A stretch of DNA of 5,174 nt, taken from NCBI GenBank assembly GCA_013349595.1, contig DUZI01000187.1, positions 1 through 5,174 on the forward strand, read 5' to 3'. How positions within the stretch are numbered: the first letter of the stretch is position 1; every line of letters starts with the position of its first letter. The position numbers and the translations under genes are program-made. Under the pieces are notes generated by a model, which ran no database searches, was not told where the DNA came from, and saw only the letters and a list, made by a program, of their open reading frames with translations. The stretch comes from Nitrospirota bacterium. Its GTDB lineage: Bacteria > Nitrospirota > Thermodesulfovibrionia > Thermodesulfovibrionales > Dissulfurispiraceae. Of this stretch, positions 1 to 4,878 are shown piece by piece.

Positions 1-318
1 ATGGATAGAAGGGTCAATTTGGAATACCCTTTTGTAAAGATTAATTGCCTCCCTTAGGAATGACTTTTGTTTATACACATTAGCAAGGTTATAGAGGGCA
101 TCTGGATAGTCATTCTTTATCTTTAATGCCTTTTTAAAACATCTTTCAGCCCTTGAAATATCTTCATTTACAAAGGTAATACCGAGGCTATTAATAGCCT
201 CATAATTGCCCGGGTCTAATCTTAATACCCCTAATAATGCCTCCCTTGCCTCTTTTGTCTTTTCAAGATCAAGCAATTGGATTGCTTTTTGAAATAATGC
301 ATGAGACTTTGCCTCCAT
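1..318 (-). CDS. TPR-repeat protein, N-terminal 106 residues (runs off left edge)
   Basis: The open frame continues through the left edge, so only the N-terminus is visible. It consists of about three tandem tetratricopeptide repeats: roughly residues 4-37, 38-71 (with AINSLGITF) and 72-105 (with DALYNLANVY and AINLYKRVFQIDP). Each has the expected small and aromatic residues and an LDP/IDP-type end. TPRs bind partner proteins. ATG is chosen because it is the first start after an in-frame TGA eight codons upstream. No clear Shine-Dalgarno precedes it, and it begins 17 nt after the flaF stop, so coupling to flaF is likely. No signal peptide is visible. The position at the end of a flagellin-flbT-flaF unit suggests a flagellar role. 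One candidate is a TPR glycosyltransferase like Caulobacter FlmG, which modifies flagellin, but no catalytic domain lies in the window. The TPR call is secure; the function is inference. Confidence 0.85.
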   Translation of the reverse strand, partial: MEAKSHALFQKAIQLLDLEKTKEAREALLGVLRLDPGNYEAINSLGITFVNEDISRAERCFKKALKIKNDYPDALYNLANVYKQKSFLREAINLYKRVFQIDPSIH

Positions 319-335
319 TATTGACAGGGATTTTT

Positions 336-713
336 TCAGTCAGAGGGGGATCCTTTTAATCCTGCAGAGATGTTTTTGTTAATATCAATTAAGATATTAA
401 GTTTTTCCTTTATAGGGAATGACTGAATCTCGAAGGTCCTTTTATTTATAAAGTTGGCAAGGGCAATTATATTATTCTTTATCTCTTGAGGTAGTAAATT
501 TTCTTGACTCCGCATGTCATTTCTAAGGATAGTCCATAGGGTCTGATTGTGCCTTAATGCCTCAAAAAGCAATTCCCTAATATTTTCTAAATTCCAATTA
601 TCTCTACAATATTCAAGCATCACAGTAGCTTTATCAATGGCTATTGCTTCAATTTCACGATTTGATGATGCAACTGAGGGATTAGTTATTTTTAAATCAC
701 TAATCTTTAACAT
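336..713 (-). CDS. flaF: Flagellar biosynthesis regulator FlaF
   Basis: The 125-residue protein matches the usual FlaF length and pattern. It has an N-terminal N-P-S...N-R-E-I-E-A segment (11-23), the core EALRHNQTLWTILRND (51-66), LLPQEIKNNIIALANF (73-88) and a C-terminal LIDINKNISAGL segment (108-119). It is cytoplasmic, all-helical, and lacks a signal peptide. In Caulobacter and relatives FlaF is needed for flagellin production and secretion and acts opposite to FlbT. The ATG overlaps the end of flbT by 14 nt and is preceded by AGGAGG with a 12-nt spacer, so this start is well supported. It lies third in a flagellin-flbT-flaF-TPR order. Family identity is from recalled conserved positions. 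Confidence 0.9.
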   Translation of the reverse strand: MLKISDLKITNPSVASSNREIEAIAIDKATVMLEYCRDNWNLENIRELLFEALRHNQTLWTILRNDMRSQENLLPQEIKNNIIALANFINKRTFEIQSFPIKEKLNILIDINKNISAGLKGSPSD

Positions 714-1095
714 TATTTTTTAAAACCTCCTCTTCATATTTGATTAACTTTTTAGCTTTTTTTAAAGCATGATAGTATCTATTACTTAAAATAAGTTCAT
801 TAATTTGCTCGATTAATAATAAAGTTTTAGGTGCTTCCCTAACTAAAAATTTGATTAAATCTAAGTAAGAATTTTGGTATCTTGCAATGTTTTCACCATC
901 TATATACATAAGTTGGATTAATAGATAAATCTTTTTACAAATTGTATCAGCTTCAGAATCAGTTAAAATATCCTTTTCTCTTAAAATAGGAACTTGATTT
1001 TCTACGGTAAATTCTATACTTGTCTTATTGTTTCTGATAACTGCCCCACCGATAATAACTTTTTCTTCAGGTTTTAATGTAAGTTTTAATGGCAT
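700..1095 (-). CDS. flbT: Flagellin mRNA regulator FlbT
   Basis: The 131-residue protein begins MPLKLTLKPEEKVIIGGAVI, the typical FlbT N-terminus. ILREKDIL (37-44), YLLIQLMYIDG (57-67) and a C-terminal YYHALKKAKKLIKYEEEVL (107-125) follow, all recognisable FlbT blocks. In Caulobacter, FlbT binds the 5' leader of flagellin mRNA and promotes its decay until the hook is complete; FlaF counteracts it. The frame stays open 14 codons upstream to a TTG at 1137. That TTG lies inside a terminator-like hairpin and would add residues not normally seen in FlbT, so the ATG at 1095 is preferred. No Shine-Dalgarno is visible in the A/T-rich 30 nt before it. The end overlaps flaF by 14 nt. Confidence 0.9.
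   Translation of the reverse strand: MPLKLTLKPEEKVIIGGAVIRNNKTSIEFTVENQVPILREKDILTDSEADTICKKIYLLIQLMYIDGENIARYQNSYLDLIKFLVREAPKTLLLIEQINELILSNRYYHALKKAKKLIKYEEEVLKNNVKD
726..731 (-). promoter_or_regulatory. Ribosome binding site of flaF, inside flbT
   Basis: AGGAGG on the minus strand lies 12 nt before the flaF ATG, embedded in the last codons of flbT. It fixes the flaF start and implies independent initiation in addition to any coupling with flbT. Confidence 0.7.
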
Positions 1096-1105
1096 TATAA
1101 AATAT

Positions 1106-1140
1106 AAAAAGAAAGGGTTGAAGTATGTCCCCTCCAACCC
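1106..1140 (-). terminator. Intrinsic terminator between flagellin gene and flbT
   Basis: Read on the minus strand, an 8-bp stem pairs GGGTTGGA (1133-1140) with TTCAACCC (1115-1122), with one G-U pair and a 10-nt loop. It is followed directly by TTTCTTTTT (1106-1114). It starts 27 nt after the flagellin stop and ends 10 nt before the flbT ATG. This is the standard layout for a terminator or attenuator that would leave flbT-flaF-TPR at lower transcript levels than flagellin. Confidence 0.7.
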
Positions 1141-1167
1141 TCTTCATTGATTTGATTAAAACTGTTA

Positions 1168-2016
1168 TTAGAACAACCTTAAAACAGCCTGAGCAGCTTG
1201 AGATGCGAGGCTTAAGGATGTAATACCGAGTGATTGACGAGTCTGGAGCATGAGCATATTTGCGCCTTCTTCGTTCATATCTGCCAAAGTTAGACCATCA
1301 GCACCAGTTTTTAATGTCGTTATTAAATCTTTAGTAAAGTCTGATCGAGTACTAATAATATTAAGGTTTGTAGCCAAGTCTTTAGACTTTGTCCTTAAAT
1401 AATCTGTAGCAGTGTTAATTGCTGCAAGGGCAGTCTGAATACCTGCATCATTTGTAGATCCCCATCCTGCTATTGAACCACCTGCAAGTGTTCCACCAAC
1501 AAAACCAAGTGTCAAATTCAACAAAGTAGTTGCAATAAAACCATTCACAGCAAGTGATGCTGTACCGTCTTCATTGAATTTTACAGTAAGGGTATTGTTA
1601 TTTAATAAATTGGTTCCCTTATAACTTGCATCAGCAGCGATACTTGTTATCTGACTCATTAGCTGATTAAACTGTGTCGCATAACTTGCACGAGAGTCAG
1701 TATTAGATGTTGCAAGTGCTGCGTTTGCAATACCTTTTGCTTGGGTAATAAGTGATGTCATTGCAATAATACCTGCATCAGCTGCTTTTGTTATTTGAAT
1801 TCCTTCAAACATACCGTCTTTACGACCTGCAAGGTCACTTGCCCTTTGCAAATAACCTTGAGCTGCAAAGAAATTTACAGGATCATCAAGGGCTGTGTTC
1901 ACCTTTTTGCCTGTTGCTAATCTGTCCTGAGTTACACCCATTGATTCTGTCGTTTTTTGAATACTGATTAGATTTTGCCTCATTGGGCCTGTTAAAGCAA
2001 TTTCACCTACTGGCAT
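1168..2016 (-). CDS. fliC: Flagellin (short, D0/D1-type filament protein)
   Basis: This 282-residue flagellin polymerises into the flagellar filament after export by the flagellar type III system. The N-terminal D0/D1 helices cover about 1-138, with DRLATGKKVNTALDDPVNFF (31-50), DGMFEGIQITKAADAGI (67-83) and SYKGTNLL (131-138). The C-terminal helices cover about 190-282, ending ASQAAQAVLRLF. The conserved N-terminus resembles alphaproteobacterial flagellins. Only about 50 residues (139-189, glycine- and leucine-rich) separate the conserved halves, so the outer D2/D3 domains are essentially absent. There is no signal peptide, as expected for this export route. The ATG follows AGGAGG with an 8-nt spacer and a hairpin-rich leader. 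flbT and flaF lie downstream. The segment equivalent to the Salmonella TLR5-contact motif is not conserved (ITQAKGIANAA, 90-100). The symbol is generic; fljK or flaA names are used in some groups. Confidence 0.96.
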   Translation of the reverse strand: MPVGEIALTGPMRQNLISIQKTTESMGVTQDRLATGKKVNTALDDPVNFFAAQGYLQRASDLAGRKDGMFEGIQITKAADAGIIAMTSLITQAKGIANAALATSNTDSRASYATQFNQLMSQITSIAADASYKGTNLLNNNTLTVKFNEDGTASLAVNGFIATTLLNLTLGFVGGTLAGGSIAGWGSTNDAGIQTALAAINTATDYLRTKSKDLATNLNIISTRSDFTKDLITTLKTGADGLTLADMNEEGANMLMLQTRQSLGITSLSLASQAAQAVLRLF

Positions 2017-2024
2017 TTTTAAAT

Positions 2025-2030
2025 CCTCCT
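2025..2030 (-). promoter_or_regulatory. Ribosome binding site of flagellin gene
   Basis: AGGAGG on the minus strand, 8 nt before the ATG at 2016. It is a near-ideal site that fits a highly expressed gene and fixes the start codon. Confidence 0.85.
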
Positions 2031-2046
2031 ATTCTTGGGTTTTTTA

Positions 2047-2063
2047 CTGGCAATTCTTGCCAG
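2047..2063 (-). promoter_or_regulatory. Leader hairpin 1 of flagellin mRNA
   Basis: Perfect 7-bp inverted repeat CTGGCAA/TTGCCAG around a 3-nt loop (GAA on the transcript), ending 16 nt before the Shine-Dalgarno. It has no T-tract, so it is unlikely to be a terminator. A regulatory or mRNA-stability role is inferred from its position, possibly as part of a FlbT target. Confidence 0.5.
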
Positions 2064-2070
2064 CTTGTTC

Positions 2071-2085
2071 AGCATCAAAGATGCT
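2071..2085 (-). promoter_or_regulatory. Leader hairpin 2 of flagellin mRNA
   Basis: Perfect 6-bp inverted repeat AGCATC/GATGCT with a 3-nt loop, 7 nt upstream of leader hairpin 1 on the transcript. The two tandem hairpins suggest a structured 5' untranslated region. Confidence 0.45.
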
Positions 2086-2129
2086 ATAAGACATTACAAA
2101 AACTTAAATAACAAAGTTTCAGGATGACT

Positions 2130-2142
2130 ATTATACATTATA
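2130..2142 (-). promoter_or_regulatory. Candidate -10 region of flagellin promoter
   Basis: The minus strand reads TATAATGTATAAT, two overlapping perfect TATAAT boxes. They would give a leader of roughly 105-110 nt containing both hairpins. No convincing -35 box was found at 16-18 nt. No sigma-28 (GCCGATAA) or sigma-54 (GG-N10-GC) element was found between here and the ATG. In A+T-rich DNA such boxes also arise by chance. Confidence 0.3.
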
Positions 2143-2180
2143 TCTTTTTAAAAAATATATCGTGATTTATGGTTTGTTAT

Positions 2181-2972
2181 TTAATCACTCCAAATATTTA
2201 ATTTTTTCTGAATAAAATCAATCAAAATCTTATGTTCATCATTTCCTCTTCCTTTTATATACAATGGCTCACCGAAGGCAAAATAAACCTTTTTAGAAAT
2301 ATCAAGCCTCCCGAAATCTTTAATAATCTTACCATTTGCCCAAGCATCTGATTTAATAGCAACTGGAACAATTGGAACTCCAGAATTTTTAGCGAGTTTT
2401 ACGCCAATGGAATTAAATTGATTTGGGTCAAAGATTAAAGACCTTGTGGTTTGTGGAAAGACTACTATTGATATACCAGATTTTAATCTTTCATTACCTT
2501 CTTGTAAAATCTTCTTTAAATCTTCTCTAGGATTTGTTCTTGATACTGTAATTGGATTAGTAGCCCTCATTATATGCTTAAATATTGGATAATTAATCAG
2601 GCTCTCTTTTACAACAAAGGTAACTTTTTTTATAGGGTCAATGATAACAGGCAATACTGCTGTCTCAAGGGTGCTCATATGGTTTCCCACAAAAACACAA
2701 GGACCTTCTAATCTTTTAAAACTATTCACACCACTTATATCAAATTCTATCCCCAATTTTTCTAAATAATTAAAAACATAAAGACTTGTATTCTGCCATT
2801 GTTCGTGAGTATATAAACCTTTCTTAGCAATCTTACTCCCTTTATAAATGGCAAAAAAAAGATTCATATAAAATAAACATGATTTGAGTGGTTTATTGAA
2901 TAATGAAGTGTATGTTTTTGGAGTTTTATAATTGCCTTGTTCATCAAATAAGAGAGGACATAATTTTTCCAT
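2181..2972 (-). CDS. PlsC-like 1-acylglycerol-3-phosphate acyltransferase family protein
   Basis: The 263-residue protein belongs to the PlsC/LPLAT superfamily, which transfers acyl chains to lysophospholipids at the inner membrane. Motif I is GNHMSTLE (96-103) with catalytic His98. Motif II is around KESLINYPIF...SRTNPRED (122-151). Motif III is VFPQTTRS (171-178). Motif IV is VPIVPVAI (199-206). Two positions depart from the textbook forms: HX4E replaces HX4D, and FPQTTRS replaces FPEGTRS. As I recall, both occur together in a subfamily common in deltaproteobacteria-like genomes, so they may be a subfamily signature rather than decay. A hydrophobic stretch at about 31-43 may contact the membrane. 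The length is normal. The ATG has no Shine-Dalgarno but sits 8 nt after a TATAAT box. The substrate is unproven, and membership in membrane phospholipid synthesis is inferred. Confidence 0.88.
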   Translation of the reverse strand: MEKLCPLLFDEQGNYKTPKTYTSLFNKPLKSCLFYMNLFFAIYKGSKIAKKGLYTHEQWQNTSLYVFNYLEKLGIEFDISGVNSFKRLEGPCVFVGNHMSTLETAVLPVIIDPIKKVTFVVKESLINYPIFKHIMRATNPITVSRTNPREDLKKILQEGNERLKSGISIVVFPQTTRSLIFDPNQFNSIGVKLAKNSGVPIVPVAIKSDAWANGKIIKDFGRLDISKKVYFAFGEPLYIKGRGNDEHKILIDFIQKKLNIWSD

Positions 2973-2980
2973 ACACTAAG

Positions 2981-2986
2981 ATTATA
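2981..2986 (-). promoter_or_regulatory. Candidate -10 box of the acyltransferase gene
   Basis: Perfect TATAAT on the minus strand, ending 8 nt before the ATG at 2972, with no good -35 hexamer. If used, the transcript would be nearly leaderless, which would agree with the missing Shine-Dalgarno. Confidence 0.25.
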
Positions 2987-3024
2987 ACTTTAAGACTATT
3001 TTGAATGCTACATTAAAATAAGAT

Positions 3025-3162
3025 CTTAAAATAGCGATAGTAAGGGCTGTTTCAGGATTTTTATAATCGACAAATTTTATTTAATTTTGCTTTATTCTCA
3101 TTATAATGCAATGCCTTACGACAAAGCCCTAGGAACTTTTTTATAAGGTGTCGTATAAAAAT
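3025..3162. repeat. 138-nt dispersed direct repeat, copy A
   Basis: This segment recurs in the same orientation at 5038-5174. The copies differ by four substitutions, a 2-nt deletion (CT near 3097-3099) and one extra T in a T-run. Both contain the perfect 10-bp palindrome CATTATAATG (3099-3108 here) and CCTAGG. No ORF of note runs through it. Homology begins at CTTAAAATAGCGATAG; its right limit is unknown because copy B is cut by the window edge. It lies between the acyltransferase gene and the 67-codon ORF. Confidence 0.92.
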
Positions 3163-3183
3163 TCCACACCAGCCCTTCCTATC
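3036..3183. mobile_element. Putative MITE-like element with imperfect terminal inverted repeats
   Basis: The left end (3036-3072) and the reverse complement of the right end (3149-3183) align at 29 of 37 columns. GATAG, AAGGGCTG, ATTTTTATA and CGACA are shared in order. An internal AGGGCTTTGTC (3120-3130, minus strand) resembles the ends. The small size, non-coding A+T-rich core, inverted termini and a second copy in the window are typical of a miniature inverted-repeat transposable element. No transposase is present and no target-site duplication could be assigned. A large structured intergenic repeat unrelated to a transposon is the alternative. Confidence 0.55.
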
Positions 3184-3245
3184 TTACTTGCTGATTTTAT
3201 TAAGCTTTTTAGTTCTATCGCCGATTTTGGGTAAGATTGGAAGGG
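3173..3245. repeat. Inverted repeat nested at the right end of copy A
   Basis: CCCTTCCTATCTTAC (3173-3187) is matched in inverse orientation by GTAAGATTGGAAGGG (3231-3245), 14 of 15 bases. A 43-nt spacer contains CTATCGCCGATTTT, which echoes the inverse of AAAATAGCGATAG at the left end of the element. The element may therefore extend to about 3229-3245, or two related ends may lie side by side. Confidence 0.6.
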
Positions 3246-3283
3246 AAAACTCAAAAAAGTCGAAAATATATAATTATCTTTAA

Positions 3284-3487
3284 TTATCTCCCCTTTTTTA
3301 ATCTAATTTCAACAAACTTTCCTTTTTCAAAGAATGATTTAAGAAAAAAATAATTTTTAACTCTTAATAGATGATTTTCAATTTCAAACCTTAAGCTAGG
3401 AGATACACTTGGAAATACATATAGCATAGATAGTGTGAAAAACTCGGAAATAAAGATCATTATTGTTTGGTTTATATTTTCAGTCAT
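3284..3487 (-). CDS. Small hypothetical protein, 67 residues
   Basis: The frame is open up to 3595, but the ATG at 3487 is chosen. It has AGGAG with an 8-nt spacer (3496-3500), whereas the ATG at 3595 lies in a palindrome without a ribosome binding site. The product is MTENINQTIM..., with a hydrophobic stretch at about 9-28 (IFISEFFTLSMLYVF) and then a basic, aromatic C-terminal half ending VEIRLKKGR. It might be membrane-associated or a small helical protein. I do not recognise a family and can assign no function. It lies 171 nt from the upstream DUF3786 stop to its best-supported ribosome binding region and is followed by the MITE-like repeat. It could be spurious, though the ribosome binding site argues for expression. 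Confidence 0.5.
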   Translation of the reverse strand: MTENINQTIMIFISEFFTLSMLYVFPSVSPSLRFEIENHLLRVKNYFFLKSFFEKGKFVEIRLKKGR

Positions 3488-3495
3488 TTGATTAT

Positions 3496-3500
3496 CTCCT
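3496..3500 (-). promoter_or_regulatory. Ribosome binding site that decides the 67-codon ORF start
   Basis: AGGAG on the minus strand, 8 nt before the ATG at 3487. It supports the shorter reading of this frame over the 103-codon one. Confidence 0.6.
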
Positions 3501-3578
3501 TTATTTAATTTACTCAATATCCTTGCCATTAGATATCTCATTGTTATAATAATGTAATTATTGTTCAATTTATCTATG

Positions 3579-3595
3579 ATGCAATTTAATTGCAT
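3579..3595. promoter_or_regulatory. Palindrome, candidate operator upstream of the 67-codon ORF
   Basis: ATGCAATT-T-AATTGCAT is a perfect 8-bp inverted repeat around one central base, about 92 nt upstream of the ORF start. Its GCAATT/AATTGC half-sites recur at 3650-3679. A dimeric regulator site is inferred. Confidence 0.4.
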
Positions 3596-3648
3596 ATTTT
3601 TTTAAAAAAATCAAAAAATGAAGCTAAAAAGTTATTTAAATAAGAAAT

Positions 3649-3679
3649 AAATTGCTTTTAAAGCGCAATTTATAATTGC
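3649..3679. repeat. Overlapping GCAATT/AATTGC inverted repeats with alternative pairing
   Basis: AAATTGC (3649-3655) is complementary to GCAATTT (3665-3671), and GCAATT (3665-3670) is also complementary to AATTGC (3674-3679). In RNA the middle arm could pair with either flank, not both. Read on the minus strand, the first stem is followed by ATTTCTTATTT, so it might end the DUF3786 transcript. Alternatively these are repeated operator half-sites. Confidence 0.45.
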
Positions 3680-3765
3680 ACCTTATCAATAAGATTAAGT
3701 TGTTTTTATGCCTTCAGGAATTTAGGTGGAAGTGATATCAAAGTAGTGGAGATACTTAAGAGAAT

Positions 3766-4401
3766 TTAATCTAAAATAAGTTTTCTATCATCAATTAACA
3801 TTGCATTTATTGTAAATATCGTAGTTGACCAAATGACATCAAGGGGTAGCTGAATCTCACAACTTGAATCAAGTAAAAGCTCTGTTGATGCAGGGAATTC
3901 ATCATCTGCAAACCATAATATTAACCTGATTGGTATCCTTGGAAAGGGGAATAGCTCGATTGCAACATCTCCACTATCAATAAGCCTGCCACCAAGGCTA
4001 ATAGCTTTTTTTAAAAAACTATCTCTGTCTGAAAAACTGTTTGAGATCTTCTCAAGGGGTAATACATGACTACCTTTAAAAAATATATCACCACCTCTAA
4101 TATTTAAAGGATTTACAAGCCTGCCAGTAAGGGCAATATTTTTAGACTCTATGAGATACCACAGCAAGGAAAGCTTGTAAAAATATGATAGTTTTGCAAG
4201 TAGGTAATCAGCCTTTTTTGAACACCCCTTTATTTGCCTATGTTTGGGGGATATACCTATGTATTCACCAAAGGAACTGATGATATAACAACCATCTGTT
4301 GCATCATAAGATGCCAAGGAGTTACTACATATTGCTTGGATGTTACTATCGGCAAGTCTCTGCCAAGCTAATTCTTCACCAGATATTATTTTGTTATCCA
4401 T
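3766..4401 (-). CDS. DUF3786 domain-containing protein
   Basis: The 211-residue protein matches the DUF3786 family as I recall it. It has an N-terminal GEELAWQRL (8-16), a middle GGDIFFKGSHVLPLEKIS (103-120) and the hallmark LGGRLIDSGDVAIELFPFP (136-154) followed by IPIRLILWFADDEFPASTEL (156-175). The family has no established function. Some members are joined or adjacent to iron-sulfur or corrinoid proteins, but here the four cysteines (25, 38, 60, 181) form no CxxC cluster motif. No signal peptide or membrane segment is seen, so it is probably cytoplasmic. The ATG overlaps the end of the upstream gene by 8 nt and lacks a Shine-Dalgarno, indicating translational coupling. The domain call is good; the role is unknown. 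Confidence 0.8.
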   Translation of the reverse strand: MDNKIISGEELAWQRLADSNIQAICSNSLASYDATDGCYIISSFGEYIGISPKHRQIKGCSKKADYLLAKLSYFYKLSLLWYLIESKNIALTGRLVNPLNIRGGDIFFKGSHVLPLEKISNSFSDRDSFLKKAISLGGRLIDSGDVAIELFPFPRIPIRLILWFADDEFPASTELLLDSSCEIQLPLDVIWSTTIFTINAMLIDDRKLILD

Positions 4402-4798
4402 TGGTTATATCGATAGTAAGATTATGTTTTCTCAACAATGCTTCAATCTCTGATTGAGTCAGACGGGTGATTAAAAATATTTTATTCATAAAATTGCTCT
4501 GGGCTTGGATTAGAGAATTGTTCATCGTTGCTAAGTTTTGTCTTAAAAAGACTATCTCCTCATTAGTGAGGTCCCTATTTAATAGTTCTGATAATTTTCT
4601 TTCAATACTTCTATTTATTTCAAAAAATTCATTTTGAGATATTTGCAGTTTCCTTGTAATTATTTGTAACATTGTTGTTTGAACGTTTCTTACAGTCTCA
4701 CGAAATAGATTATAAGCAGATATAATCTGTTGTCTCTTATTAATTGGGAGTTTTTCTCTTAAGATAAATTCAATGTCATTTATAAAATTAATTTGCAT
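4394..4798 (-). CDS. Hypothetical all-helical protein, 134 residues
   Basis: I do not recognise a family. The sequence is charged, contains one proline (Pro19), and is rich in Leu, Ile, Gln, Asn, Glu and Arg, so it should be almost entirely helical, possibly coiled-coil. Three similar helix-start segments recur: LQISQNEFFEINRSI (51-65), DLTNEEIVFLRQNL (76-89) and RLTQSEIEALLRKHNL (112-127). This suggests a repeated helical unit. There are no cysteines, signal peptide or membrane segment. The ATG is the first start after an in-frame TAA five codons upstream. No strong Shine-Dalgarno is present, but a plausible promoter lies at 4849-4878. It overlaps the DUF3786 gene by 8 nt, so the two likely form one operon and may work together. 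Confidence 0.75.
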   Translation of the reverse strand: MQINFINDIEFILREKLPINKRQQIISAYNLFRETVRNVQTTMLQIITRKLQISQNEFFEINRSIERKLSELLNRDLTNEEIVFLRQNLATMNNSLIQAQSNFMNKIFLITRLTQSEIEALLRKHNLTIDITNG

Positions 4799-4848
4799 TA
4801 TTTTTAAGGTTTATTTTTTCTAACTCCAGTATATTTTTCAAACACCTT

Positions 4849-4878
4849 ATTATTTTTTTAAAGAATAATTTTTTTCAA
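4849..4878 (-). promoter_or_regulatory. Candidate sigma-70-type promoter for the helical protein-DUF3786 pair
   Basis: On the minus strand TTGAAA (4873-4878) and AATAAT (4849-4854) are 18 nt apart, each five of six to consensus. Transcription would start near 4842, about 44 nt before the ATG at 4798. The surrounding A/T runs raise the chance of a random match. Confidence 0.4.

Noticed and set aside
1093..1137. TTG start giving flbT 14 extra N-terminal residues
   Set aside because: The TTG lies inside the terminator-like hairpin and adds residues not normally found in FlbT; the ATG at 1095 gives the canonical MPLKL start.
2048..2062. Sigma-54-like TGGC...GC element upstream of flagellin
   Set aside because: The GG-to-GC distance is 10 instead of the required 12, and the sequence is simply a perfect hairpin.
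2162..2188. Weak inverted repeat GTGATT/AATCAC at the acyltransferase stop as a terminator
   Set aside because: Short A/T-rich stem with a long loop and a T-run about 10 nt away; too weak to call.
3149..3155. 7-bp pairing TACGACA (3117-3123) with TGTCGTA (3149-3155) as a separate hairpin gene
   Set aside because: It competes with the terminal inverted repeat pairing and has no promoter or terminator context; treated as part of the repeat.
3025..3245. CRISPR array
   Set aside because: Only two long copies exist, about 2 kb apart, with no regular spacers.
3488..3595. N-terminal extension of the small ORF to 103 codons
   Set aside because: The upstream ATG has no ribosome binding site and overlaps a perfect palindrome; the ATG at 3487 has AGGAG at ideal spacing.
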